Assembly (NCBI GenBank): GCA_020636075.1
Contig: JACJYO010000005.1
Span: forward strand, 310,001-374,000
Direction of reading: 5' to 3'
Source: Lewinellaceae bacterium
GTDB taxonomy: Bacteria; Bacteroidota; Bacteroidia; Chitinophagales; Saprospiraceae
Length of the DNA stretch: 64,000 nucleotides
The number at the start of each line of letters is the position of its first letter. Position 1 is the first letter of the stretch. Below are positions 1-8,161 of the stretch, in pieces. Position numbers and translations under genes: made by a program. The notes below the pieces were generated by a model. It saw nothing but the letters and a program-made list of their open reading frames with translations. It was not told the DNA's origin and did no database searches.

Positions 1-1
1 T

Positions 2-244
2 TTTAAAGACCTGGAGGCAAAATGGGAGGCCAGCTTACCTCCCGAACTCGAGCGCAGGGTATCCAGCCATGCCGCCAATATGGCCGTATTTGGGCGGGTA
101 GTGGAAGTGTTTGTGCCCAATGCACTGGAGGCTGTTTTCCATATGATTGGCGGCAGCGATAACGATGGACCGGCACCCGACCTCATTCCGGGGCGCAGGC
201 CGGAGCCGGAAGAATGGCCCGACTGGCGAAAGCCCCCACGCTAA
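2..244 (+). CDS. C-terminal end of an unidentified protein (partial)
   Basis: An open frame runs in from the left edge of the window and stops at TAA 242-244, giving 80 residues with no start in view. The visible part has a helical stretch with an ELERRVSSHAANMAVFGR segment. A proline- and glutamate-rich tail follows (PGRRPEPEEWPDWRKPPR). No family is recognised. It lies 52 bases upstream of the MscS-like gene on the same strand and could share its transcript. Confidence 0.6.
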   Translation, partial: FKDLEAKWEASLPPELERRVSSHAANMAVFGRVVEVFVPNALEAVFHMIGGSDNDGPAPDLIPGRRPEPEEWPDWRKPPR

Positions 245-296
245 TAGCCGAAAACCAACGGCAAAAAGCTAACAGCCAAACAACAATCTTCAGTCC

Positions 297-1154
297 ATGG
301 ATTTTTTTGAAAAAATTAAAGACGGCATTTTCACCGAATTAGTCTCCCGCTTTTCGGAAGCTGCCCCCAAACTGCTTTTTGCGCTGTTGATCCTGATCAT
401 CGGCAGGATCATTTCCGGCTTTCTGCGCCGGCTGGTTCGGCGGGTACTTGCAGGCTTGCAGGTGGATCGCCTGGCCGAGCGGCTCAACGACATTGACCTG
501 GTTCAACGCAGCGGAATGAAAATCCAGATTTCCACGGTGGTTGCACAAATGATCTATTTCGTGCTGATGCTCGGGTTCATCATTTTTGCCACCGATATGC
601 TGGGTATTCCGGCAATCACCGACATGGTTCGCGATGTGATTGACTACCTGCCTGCGCTGTTTTCGGCCTTTGTTCTGTTCTTACTCGGCCTGTTTTTGGC
701 CGACATGATCCGGGGTATCGTACTGACCACTTGCCAAAGTATGGGCATTCCGTCGGCAAAGATGATCGCCACTGCCGTGTTTTATTTCCTGTTTATCACC
801 ATCGCGGTCAGTGCGCTTTCTCAGGCAAAAATCAGCACCGGTTTCATTGCATCCAACCTGACTGTGGTGATCGGCGCATTGGCTCTGGCCTTTGCGGTTG
901 GTTACGGCCTTGCTTCGCGCGATCTGGTAGCCAACTATCTGGCCGGCCATTATAATCGCAACAAAGTCCGCGTCGGCGACGAAATTGAAATAGACGGTGC
1001 AAGAGGCAAAGTGGTGATGATCGATTCAACGTCGCTGATCCTGCAAACAGCCGAAAGGGCCATCATCGTGCCCCTGAGCAAAATGACGACTGAAAAAGTA
1101 GAAGTCTTTTATCCGGATGGCCAGGACGATCATCTCATTCCACCCGAAGTGTAA
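297..1154 (+). CDS. MscS-like small-conductance channel family protein
   Basis: This is a 285-residue inner-membrane protein of the mechanosensitive ion channel (MscS) superfamily, which releases solutes on hypo-osmotic shock. Hydrophobic segments lie near residues 25-42, 82-98, 117-138, 158-175 and 185-205. The last one, rich in Ala and Gly (ALALAFAVGYGLASRD), resembles the pore-lining helix. It runs into the beta-domain signature VRVGDEIEIDGARGKVV at about 225-240. The protein ends soon after this domain, so the large cytoplasmic C-terminal domain of canonical MscS is reduced. This matches the short conserved-TM-helix subgroup. The family call is strong; gating and ion selectivity are not inferable. 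Confidence 0.85.
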   Translation: MDFFEKIKDGIFTELVSRFSEAAPKLLFALLILIIGRIISGFLRRLVRRVLAGLQVDRLAERLNDIDLVQRSGMKIQISTVVAQMIYFVLMLGFIIFATDMLGIPAITDMVRDVIDYLPALFSAFVLFLLGLFLADMIRGIVLTTCQSMGIPSAKMIATAVFYFLFITIAVSALSQAKISTGFIASNLTVVIGALALAFAVGYGLASRDLVANYLAGHYNRNKVRVGDEIEIDGARGKVVMIDSTSLILQTAERAIIVPLSKMTTEKVEVFYPDGQDDHLIPPEV

Positions 1155-1256
1155 TAGTAAAACGGACTTGATTTATACCCCGTTCAGACAATTCCCCGAT
1201 TCTAAACTACTTGGGCGAACTGTTTTTTTAGCCCGGTTAAATCCTTTTCTATACGT

Positions 1257-2252
1257 ATGCGCTTATTCGTTTTAACACTCGCTTTTTTGGTTTCACTGGG
1301 CACGCTGAATGCTCAGGATACCACCTGGACCTACACCGGCGGCATTGGTCTCGACCTTGGCGGCCTCGGTATCATTAACCCCCGCGTAGGCAGTGGCAAC
1401 GGCCGGTTTGGCATTGGCGGCCTGGGCTCTTTCTCCGCTAATCACAAAACCGATAACGCCTTCTGGAACAACCAGATTAGCCTCCAACTCTCGCTCCAAC
1501 GCCTGGGGCGCACTTCGACTACCCAACCCGACGGTTTTCAAAAAAACCTCGATGTGCTGCGCCTGGCATCCACCTATGGTTATAAGATCGGCGGTGAAAA
1601 ATGGTATGTTTCGGCAGACCTGTTGGCGCAAACGCAGTTGCTCAAAACCTATAAAAGCAACTATCTGACACCGCAAACTATCGACGGGAATGCCGATGTA
1701 TTGTTGTCGAAAATTTTCTCGCCGGCATTGATCCAGTTTTCTCCCGGAATCACCTACAAACCAAACAGTCACCTCACTTTCCAATACTCCCCGGTGGCCG
1801 TCCGATTCATCTATGTGGCCGACGATTCGCTGGCCAGACTCGACATCCACGGCAACGATGTTACCCGGGATGCCAACGGCACCATTACCGAGGTAAAAAA
1901 CAGCTTCCTGGGTCTGGGCTCCGAATTGGTAGGGCGCTATGAAAATAAATATTTCAACGACCGGTTTTCAACCACCTCTACCCTGCGCCTGTTTTCCAAT
2001 TATTTAGAAAACCCCGGCGCGATCGACGTGCTGTTTACCAATAATTTCAGCATCCAGATTTTCAAAGGATTGTCACTTGATCTGCTGGGCGAATTGTTCT
2101 ACGACCAGGATGTAAAAATGAACCTCGATTCCAACGACAACGGCATTTATGGCGACGGCGGCGATGCCAATCTGGGTATACCGGCCGACAAACAGGCCCC
2201 GGCAGCACAATTGACCGGTGCCTTCATGCTCAAATACAGCGTGATATTTTAA
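1257..2252 (+). CDS. DUF3078-type secreted, probably outer-membrane protein
   Basis: The 331-residue product begins with a clear signal peptide (MRLFVLTLAFLVSLGTLNAQ). Alternating beta-strand-like segments follow, and the protein ends in an aromatic residue (MLKYSVIF), as outer-membrane barrels do. The pattern fits the Bacteroidota DUF3078 family, with an N-terminal tryptophan-containing WTYTGGIGLDLGG-like motif and a Gly/Asn-rich loop near the end (DSNDNGIYGDGGDAN). Molecular function is unknown for the family. No strong ribosome binding site precedes the ATG, which is usual in this phylum. It is followed by a repeat-rich spacer. Confidence 0.7.
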   Translation: MRLFVLTLAFLVSLGTLNAQDTTWTYTGGIGLDLGGLGIINPRVGSGNGRFGIGGLGSFSANHKTDNAFWNNQISLQLSLQRLGRTSTTQPDGFQKNLDVLRLASTYGYKIGGEKWYVSADLLAQTQLLKTYKSNYLTPQTIDGNADVLLSKIFSPALIQFSPGITYKPNSHLTFQYSPVAVRFIYVADDSLARLDIHGNDVTRDANGTITEVKNSFLGLGSELVGRYENKYFNDRFSTTSTLRLFSNYLENPGAIDVLFTNNFSIQIFKGLSLDLLGELFYDQDVKMNLDSNDNGIYGDGGDANLGIPADKQAPAAQLTGAFMLKYSVIF

Positions 2253-2255
2253 ATA

Positions 2256-2365
2256 GGTTGGAAGGTTACTGGTTAGAAGGTTGGAGGGTTTTTCAACATT
2301 CGAAATAGTGTACAACCCTCCAACCAGTAACCCTCTAACCAGTAACCTTCTAACCCTCAAACCCT
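2256..2365. repeat. Inverted array of GGTTACTGGTTAGAAGG-type units, copy A
   Basis: The spacer between the DUF3078 gene and the phosphatase gene carries GGTTGGAAGGTTACTGGTTA-type units on the left (2256-2290) and their reverse complements on the right (2314-2365). The innermost 12-base arms (2279-2290 and 2314-2325) are perfect complements around a 23-base loop. The right side has about one extra unit. It resembles the copy at 2834-2910, including a shared GTGTACAACCC in the loop. Confidence 0.8.
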
Positions 2366-2377
2366 ACAAAGAAAGTT

Positions 2378-2824
2378 ATGCGTGTCTTAATGGTTTGCCT
2401 GGGCAACATTTGCCGCAGCCCCCTGGCGGAAGGTATTTTGAAACATAAAGTGGAACAGCATGGCATGGACTGGGAAGTCGACAGTGCCGGCACCGGCAAT
2501 TGGCATGTAGGTGAATTACCCGACCATCGTTCCATTGCCACTGCCCGGCAATACGACATCGACATCACTTACCAGCGGGCCCGGCAATTTCGGACAGCCG
2601 ATTTTGAGCATTTTGATCGCATTTTTGTGATGGACACGCAAAACTATCGCGATGTGCTCCGGCTTGCGCAAAATGACGCTCAACGCGAAAAAGTACAACT
2701 GATCCTCGACCTTACCCATCCCGGTGAAAACCGCAGCGTACCCGATCCATACTGGGACGACGACGGCTTCGAACATGTGTTCCAATTGCTGGATGCAGCC
2801 TGCGGAAAACTCATTCAACGTTAA
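2378..2824 (+). CDS. Low-molecular-weight protein-tyrosine-phosphatase
   Basis: This 148-residue cytoplasmic phosphatase has the family P-loop CLGNICRS at residues 7-14, with nucleophile Cys7 and phosphate-binding Arg13. The general-acid aspartate lies in VPDPYW (Asp123). Length and motif spacing match LMW-PTPs, which hydrolyse phosphotyrosine. In bacteria these often oppose tyrosine kinases of polysaccharide export, or act on arsenate or small phosphate esters. No kinase or capsule operon is adjacent, so the substrate cannot be inferred. The gene is bracketed by two copies of a palindromic repeat element that may isolate its transcript. Confidence 0.9.
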   Translation: MRVLMVCLGNICRSPLAEGILKHKVEQHGMDWEVDSAGTGNWHVGELPDHRSIATARQYDIDITYQRARQFRTADFEHFDRIFVMDTQNYRDVLRLAQNDAQREKVQLILDLTHPGENRSVPDPYWDDDGFEHVFQLLDAACGKLIQR

Positions 2825-2833
2825 TGGGTTTCT

Positions 2834-2910
2834 GGTTACTGGTTAGAAGGTTAATTACCTTCACGGGATGGTGTACAACCCTTCAACCTTCTAACCAGTA
2901 ACCTTCTAAC
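2834..2910. repeat. Inverted repeat, copy B of the GGTTACTGGTTAGAAGG element
   Basis: GGTTACTGGTTAGAAGGTT at 2834-2852 is perfectly complementary over 19 bases to 2885-2903, around a 32-base loop. The downstream arm continues with another partial unit. It lies just after the phosphatase stop codon and 20 bases before truA. It is homologous to the element at 2256-2365. No T-tract follows, so a simple intrinsic terminator is less likely than a REP-like element or mRNA-end structure. Confidence 0.85.
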
Positions 2911-2923
2911 TCCAATTAAAAAC

Positions 2924-3670
2924 ATGCGCTACTTCCTCACACTTGCTTACAAAGGCAGCAATTATGCCGGCTGGCAGCGTCAGCCCAATGCCGTCAGTGT
3001 GCAGGAAACGTTGGAAACAGCACTGGCTACCATATTGAGGCAACCGGCAGTTCTAACAGGTTGCGGCCGTACCGATGCCGGTGTACATGCCCGGTATTAT
3101 GTGGCGCATCTGGATATTGAAGGCGACCTGCCCGATACATTTTTGATCGGCCTGAACAGCCTGCTTCCACAGGATATTGCAGTGTACGCTGCAACCCAAA
3201 TGCCGCCCGATGCACATGCCCGATACGATGCTTTCGCGCGCCAATACGAATACCGGATCAACCTGCAAAAAAATCCATTCGAAACCGAAACTGCCTGGTT
3301 TTATCCGCAGGGTCGGCGTTTGCAATTGAGCGGCCTGCAAGCAGTGGCCGAACTGTTGCAGCAATACGAGGCTTTTTTTCCATTTTGCAAAACACACAGC
3401 GGTGTAGAGCACTACGTTTGCTCAAACCTCAACGCCCTTTGGGAGTTCGACGAGGTAGCACAGCAACTGATCTTTCATATTTCGGCCAACCGCTTTTTGC
3501 GCGGAATGGTACGGCTGATCGTTGGCGCCTGCGTACAGGTAGGACAGGGGCAACTAACCCTGAAGGATGTACAAACAGCTTTGGACAAGCAAATTGCACT
3601 GGAAAAAAATCTCAGCGTTCCGGCAGAGGGACTGGCGCTCACCGGGGTGAAGTATCCTTACCCGGTTTAA
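2924..3670 (+). CDS. truA: tRNA pseudouridine(38-40) synthase TruA
   Basis: The 248-residue protein converts uridines 38-40 of the tRNA anticodon stem-loop to pseudouridine. The signature GCGRTDAGVHA holds the catalytic Asp51. The N terminus (YFLTLAYKGSNYAGWQRQ) and the later FLRGMVRLIVG motif are both typical of TruA. Length is normal. The ATG at 2924 gives the canonical N terminus. The gene sits 29 bases upstream of the glycosyltransferase fusion on the same strand. Confidence 0.95.
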   Translation: MRYFLTLAYKGSNYAGWQRQPNAVSVQETLETALATILRQPAVLTGCGRTDAGVHARYYVAHLDIEGDLPDTFLIGLNSLLPQDIAVYAATQMPPDAHARYDAFARQYEYRINLQKNPFETETAWFYPQGRRLQLSGLQAVAELLQQYEAFFPFCKTHSGVEHYVCSNLNALWEFDEVAQQLIFHISANRFLRGMVRLIVGACVQVGQGQLTLKDVQTALDKQIALEKNLSVPAEGLALTGVKYPYPV

Positions 3671-3699
3671 TTGCTAAAAATCTGCTGCATCTTTGCGCC

Positions 3700-5640
3700 A
3701 TGCGGCTCTCCGTGGTTATCGTCAATTATAATGTCAGTGCTTTTCTGGAGCAGGCGCTCGGGGCTGTGCGCCGGGCCATGGTGGGTATCGACGGGGAGGT
3801 TTGGGTGGTCGACAATAATTCCACCGACGATTCGGTCCCCATGGTGCAAAGCAAATTCCCGGAGGTGCGGCTGATTGCCAACCAGCACAACCCCGGGTTT
3901 GCAGTGGCCAATAACCAGGCCATCCGCCAAAGCCAGGGCGAATACGTCCTGCTGCTCAATCCGGACACCCTGGTAGCGGAAGATACCTTTCAAAAATGCC
4001 TGGCTTTTATGGATAGTCACCCGGATGCGGGTGCACTGGGCGTCAAGCTCCTCGACGGCAGCGGTACCTATTTGCCCGAAAGCAAACGCGGTTTTCCTTC
4101 GCCCTGGGTGGCTTTTTGCAAAACAGTGGGGTTGTCGGCGCTTTTTTCCAAAAGCCGCCTGTTCAACGGCTACTACCTTGGCCATCTCGGTGAAAATGAT
4201 ACGAACCCTGTGGACGTGCTGGCCGGGTGCTTCATGTTCATCCGACGCGCAGCGCTCGACAAGGCTGGTCTGCTCGATGAGGCTTTTTTTATGTACGGTG
4301 AAGACATCGACCTGTCGTACCGAATTATTCAGGCCGGCTATGTGAATTACTATTTTCCAAAAACACAGATCATCCACTATAAAGGCGAAAGCACGAAAAA
4401 AGGTAGCCTTAACTACGTGCGCACCTTTTATCAGGCCATGATCATTTTTACCCAAAAACACTTTCGCGGGCGGCGGGCCGGACTTTTTATCCTGATGCTC
4501 CAAGCGGCCATTTGGCTGCGGGCCGGGCTCACTATGCTAAAAAACCTGGCAGGTAGAATCTGGCTCCCCCTGGTGGATGCCGCACTGATCTTCGGCGGGC
4601 TGGTTTTTCTCAAAGATTTCTGGGCCAACTACTACTACAAAGACCCCGACTATTTCAAAACTACGGTACTCTGGTTCAATTTTCCGCTGTACACGCTCAT
4701 TTGGCTGTTTTCTATTTGGCTCAATGGCGGCTACGATAGACGCTACGATTTACGCCGGCTTTTGCGCGGACTCGGGTTCGGCACCTTGTTTCTGGCGGCT
4801 ATCTATGGTTTTCTCGATCTCGATTACCGCCCTTCGCGCGCACTCCTTTTGCTCGGTGCTGCCTGGGCTGCCCTGGCATTGGTTGGGTTACGGGCACTGT
4901 TGCATTTTATTGAATTCCGGAATTTGCACATCGGGCGCGAACGGATCAAAAATTTGCTCATCGTGGGCTCGACATCGGAAAGCGCGCGGGCTGCTGCTTT
5001 AATTAATCAGGCCGGTATCGTCACCAATCTGGTCGGGGCTGTGCCTCCTCATTCCGGCATTTTGGACCAGCAAAGCAAGCTGGGTTCCATTGAACAGCTG
5101 CCCGAACTCATCCGGCTGTTCCGGGTAGATGAACTTATTTTTTGTTCCAGAGATTTGCCAGCAAGGGATTTGCTTCGGTGGATGACCCATCTTGGACCAG
5201 CCATATCGTATAAAATTTTGCCGGAAGACAGTCAGCGTATTATCGGCAGCAGCAGCAAAAACGAACCCGGGGAATTGTACACCATCGACATTCGCTACAA
5301 CATCGCCCAAACCGGCCAGCGCCGCAACAAACGGGTACTCGATCTTGGGATTTGTCTGTTGCTCTTGCCGGTTTTCCCGATTTGGCTTTTTTCCGCTGAA
5401 AAACGCCGCTCGTTTTTACAAAACTGGGCGCCCGTTTTATTGGGCCGAAAAACGTGGGTGGGTTATGCAGGTGCCGATCAACCGCCGGGCTTGCCGACCC
5501 TCAAACCGGCTGTTTTTTCGCCTTTAAAACGCATTCGGGAAGTCCCCCTCGGGGCGCAAACGATCGACAGGCTCAATTTTTTGTATGCGAAGGACTGGTC
5601 GGTGTGGCGCGACCTGGAAATTATTTTCCAGCACAAATAA
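3700..5640 (+). CDS. GT2 glycosyltransferase fused to a degenerate sugar-phosphate transferase module
   Basis: The product has 646 residues from ATG 3700; a longer open frame upstream overlaps truA and is not used. Residues 1-250 form a GT-A family 2 glycosyltransferase of the rhamnosyltransferase type, with LSVVIVNYN, DNNSTDD at 38-44, NPD at 87-89 and EDIDLSYR at 201-208. Several membrane helices follow at about 290-400. Next is a Rossmann-like segment (LLIVGSTSES, 419-428) like that of WbaP/WcaJ-type initiating transferases. The C terminus keeps only fragments of the phosphoglycosyltransferase domain: a hydrophobic hairpin at 544-565, VLLGRKTWVGY at 579-589 and YAKDWSVWRDLEII near the end. 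The region that normally carries the catalytic Asp-Glu pair is missing. The likely role is cell-surface glycan synthesis at the inner membrane, with GT2 as the active half. Confidence 0.8.
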   Translation: MRLSVVIVNYNVSAFLEQALGAVRRAMVGIDGEVWVVDNNSTDDSVPMVQSKFPEVRLIANQHNPGFAVANNQAIRQSQGEYVLLLNPDTLVAEDTFQKCLAFMDSHPDAGALGVKLLDGSGTYLPESKRGFPSPWVAFCKTVGLSALFSKSRLFNGYYLGHLGENDTNPVDVLAGCFMFIRRAALDKAGLLDEAFFMYGEDIDLSYRIIQAGYVNYYFPKTQIIHYKGESTKKGSLNYVRTFYQAMIIFTQKHFRGRRAGLFILMLQAAIWLRAGLTMLKNLAGRIWLPLVDAALIFGGLVFLKDFWANYYYKDPDYFKTTVLWFNFPLYTLIWLFSIWLNGGYDRRYDLRRLLRGLGFGTLFLAAIYGFLDLDYRPSRALLLLGAAWAALALVGLRALLHFIEFRNLHIGRERIKNLLIVGSTSESARAAALINQAGIVTNLVGAVPPHSGILDQQSKLGSIEQLPELIRLFRVDELIFCSRDLPARDLLRWMTHLGPAISYKILPEDSQRIIGSSSKNEPGELYTIDIRYNIAQTGQRRNKRVLDLGICLLLLPVFPIWLFSAEKRRSFLQNWAPVLLGRKTWVGYAGADQPPGLPTLKPAVFSPLKRIREVPLGAQTIDRLNFLYAKDWSVWRDLEIIFQHK

Positions 5641-5669
5641 TTTGAACCGCGAAGGTGAAGTCCACAAAA

Positions 5670-6755
5670 CTACTTCTGCGCCCGACTCACCAGCCAGACT
5701 GCCACTACTGAAAAAATAATGTTGGGAATCCACATGCCCAGCGCAATAGGAATGGAACCACTAGCGGCAAACGACACGGCGAATTTGGACATCAAAATGT
5801 ACATGGCACCCATGCCGATGCCGATGGCCAGGTGAAGGCCCATTCCGCCCCGCACCTTCCGGCCAGCTACTGCCAGCCCAATAATGGTCAGGATCAGGAT
5901 GGTAAATGCATCAGCGGTACGGCGGTGCAGCTCGATCTCGTAATTGCGTGAGGTAAGCAGACCGCGGCTGCGGTCGCGGGCAATGGCTTCTTTCAGTTCG
6001 ATGCTGGTCATTTCCTCATTTTGGTTGTGGTACCAAATGAAGTCCTGTGGCACAAGGTTGATCGCCGTGTCGAGCGGTGCCACGTATCGTTTGTAACTCT
6101 CCCGCATACCGTCGAAGGTGCGGATAGAATAATTTTTCAGTTCCCAGCGGTTTGGTTCACCTTTCCAGGCGGCACTTTTCGCTTGCAGGATGCTCACCAG
6201 TTTGTTGCCGTTAAATTTTTCTAACCACAGTCCGGTTGCTGTTTTCTGGTTTTTATCGTATCCCTGAATGTACACTTTCGTGCCGGGTGCCACCAAAAAA
6301 TGGACGTTGGACTTTTTGCCTTTTTCCTGCTCGGTCCACACGTAGGCCCGTTCAAATTTCAGGCGGGATTTGTTTGCAATCGGAACCAGGAAGTGGTTCA
6401 TAGCCAGGTGTGTCAAAGCCACCACACTCCCGGCGATCAGGTAGGGCCGCAGCAGCCGCGGAAAACTCACACCGGCATTCAGGATCGACAAAATCTCGGC
6501 GTTATAAGCCATCCGGGAAGTGAAAAACACCACGGCGATCAGCACATACAAAGGCAACAACAGCCCCGACATATTCATCACGAAACCCGGGTAATAATCG
6601 AACATGATTTCCCCCACTGTGCAGGGCTTTTCAATAAAGTGCCGCACTTTATCGCTAAAGTCGATGGCCATGGAGATCAGCGTGAAGATCAGCACGGCGA
6701 AGAGAAAAGTCGACAGGTATTTTTTGATCAGGTATTGGTCGAGGGTCTTGATCAT
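5670..6755 (-). CDS. LptF/LptG family LPS-export permease (YjgP/YjgQ)
   Basis: This 361-residue inner-membrane protein starts with MIKTLDQYLIKKYLSTFLFA, the typical entry of YjgP/YjgQ permeases. It has N-terminal membrane helices, a central beta-jellyroll-like periplasmic region at about residues 130-250 and C-terminal helices (VRGGMGLHLAIGIGMGAMYI). With LptB it extracts lipopolysaccharide from the inner membrane and passes it to the Lpt bridge. Whether it is LptF or LptG cannot be decided here. Its start overlaps the end of the upstream GldE-like gene by four bases, so the two are probably translationally coupled. Confidence 0.9.
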   Translation of the reverse strand: MIKTLDQYLIKKYLSTFLFAVLIFTLISMAIDFSDKVRHFIEKPCTVGEIMFDYYPGFVMNMSGLLLPLYVLIAVVFFTSRMAYNAEILSILNAGVSFPRLLRPYLIAGSVVALTHLAMNHFLVPIANKSRLKFERAYVWTEQEKGKKSNVHFLVAPGTKVYIQGYDKNQKTATGLWLEKFNGNKLVSILQAKSAAWKGEPNRWELKNYSIRTFDGMRESYKRYVAPLDTAINLVPQDFIWYHNQNEEMTSIELKEAIARDRSRGLLTSRNYEIELHRRTADAFTILILTIIGLAVAGRKVRGGMGLHLAIGIGMGAMYILMSKFAVSFAASGSIPIALGMWIPNIIFSVVAVWLVSRAQK

Positions 6756-8011
6756 AAGATGGTCAGCTTGATCTGCTCAATCTTCCGGTTGTTTGCGGCA
6801 AGCACGGTCAGCAGGAAATTTTCCCATTGAAGTTTTGTTCCGGCATTGGGGATGTCGCCTTGCAATTCGAGGGCCAGGCCTGCCAGGGTATCGGCCGGGC
6901 CGCGAATGGTATCGAAGGTACCTGCATTGAGTCCGGCAATCCGGCACACATCGTTGAGCAGGGTTTGGCCTTCGAACAGGTAATTGTTGTCGTCGAGTTT
7001 GCGGTAACGGATTTCACTTTCTTCATCAAATTCGTCGCGGATTTCGCCGGTAATTTCTTCAAGAATATCTTCCATAGTTACGATGCCTGAGCTACCGCCA
7101 TATTCATCCACCACAATCGCCATGTGGCGGCGGTTGCGTTTAAATTCCTGCAAAAGTTCACTGGCGCGTTTGGCTTCGGGCACGAGTTGCACATTAGTTC
7201 GGGTTAGCGGTTGCCATTCAAAGTCCTCCGGTTCGTTCAGGCGCGACACCAGATCCTTAACGTACAGGATGCCCACAACGTTGTCCAGGTCTTCGTTGTA
7301 AACCGGCATGCGCGAAAACCCGGATTCGCGTACGATCTGCATGAGTTCAGAAAAATTGGTCCGGAAATCTACAGCCACCACTTTTGACCGGGGTTGCATG
7401 ACTTGTTTGACCGTCACGTCATTAAACTTAACAATGCTTTTCAGCAATTCGATATCCCGCTGTTTTTCCGGGTTCATGGAAACGGGGGCATCCAGGGGAT
7501 GGTTGGCTTCCGTAGCGCGTTCGGTTGCACCAACCGGGTTTCCTGGCGGGAGGAAGGGGCTGAACAGGGTTTTCCAGATTTGGATAAAAACGGACAACAC
7601 CTGAAGGCCAATACGTGCCCGCGAATGGTGCAGCGACGGCCACCTGATTTTTTTTAAACTCCAAAAAACTGCGGCCAGCGTGAGTACAAAAAATATTCCG
7701 GCAAATGTCCACACTAAAACTTCAGAAAAGCCGCTTCGCTGCGCGTAGGAATACAGCGCAGTCCGAATGGCCGGCGCCTGTACCAGCGCCTGCACACTCA
7801 AGATCGTGATCAGAATTTTTAGAAAAACACGCGCCAGGAGCAGTGCTGCCAGGGAAGCCCGCGATTGGATAACCAGGTGCAGGGTACGTTCAGCCTGCCG
7901 GGATTTAGCATGACGCAGTTGCTCGATGTCATGCGGCGCAATACCAATCAGCATGCGCTCGGAAAGCAACACCAGGTAATACACTAAAAAACCGAGGATA
8001 AGCCAGACCAT
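6752..8011 (-). CDS. gldE: GldE-like CBS-domain membrane protein (CorC/HlyC family)
   Basis: The protein has 419 residues. An N-terminal membrane region is followed by a tandem CBS pair, with motifs TVKQVMQPRSKVVAVD, GFSRMPVYNEDLDNVVG and MAIVVDEYGGSSGIVTMEDI. A C-terminal CorC/HlyC domain ends it (RGPADTLAGLALELQGDIP). This architecture matches GldE, the gliding-motility-associated member in Bacteroidota, and more generally CNNM/CorC-type magnesium transport proteins. The N-terminal transmembrane part is divergent from classical DUF21. It is the first gene of a two-gene unit with the LptF/G permease. A role in gliding is an inference from family membership; no other gld gene is in the window. 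Confidence 0.75.
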   Translation of the reverse strand: MVWLILGFLVYYLVLLSERMLIGIAPHDIEQLRHAKSRQAERTLHLVIQSRASLAALLLARVFLKILITILSVQALVQAPAIRTALYSYAQRSGFSEVLVWTFAGIFFVLTLAAVFWSLKKIRWPSLHHSRARIGLQVLSVFIQIWKTLFSPFLPPGNPVGATERATEANHPLDAPVSMNPEKQRDIELLKSIVKFNDVTVKQVMQPRSKVVAVDFRTNFSELMQIVRESGFSRMPVYNEDLDNVVGILYVKDLVSRLNEPEDFEWQPLTRTNVQLVPEAKRASELLQEFKRNRRHMAIVVDEYGGSSGIVTMEDILEEITGEIRDEFDEESEIRYRKLDDNNYLFEGQTLLNDVCRIAGLNAGTFDTIRGPADTLAGLALELQGDIPNAGTKLQWENFLLTVLAANNRKIEQIKLTIL

Positions 8012-8161
8012 AAAAAAATCGGCATTGCACTGTCTCGCAAATGTACGGGAAACTTGGAAAGCACGGGGGTACCTGGCTGCCAGGGAAATGAACCGGCGCA
8101 GGCAACCAGGCTATTAAAAAAACATCCCGACCTTTGCGGCACACCAACCAAACGGATAAAA

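Noticed and set aside
3385..3699. Upstream extension of the glycosyltransferase frame
   Set aside because: It lies inside truA in another frame. ATG 3700 gives the canonical GT2 N terminus.
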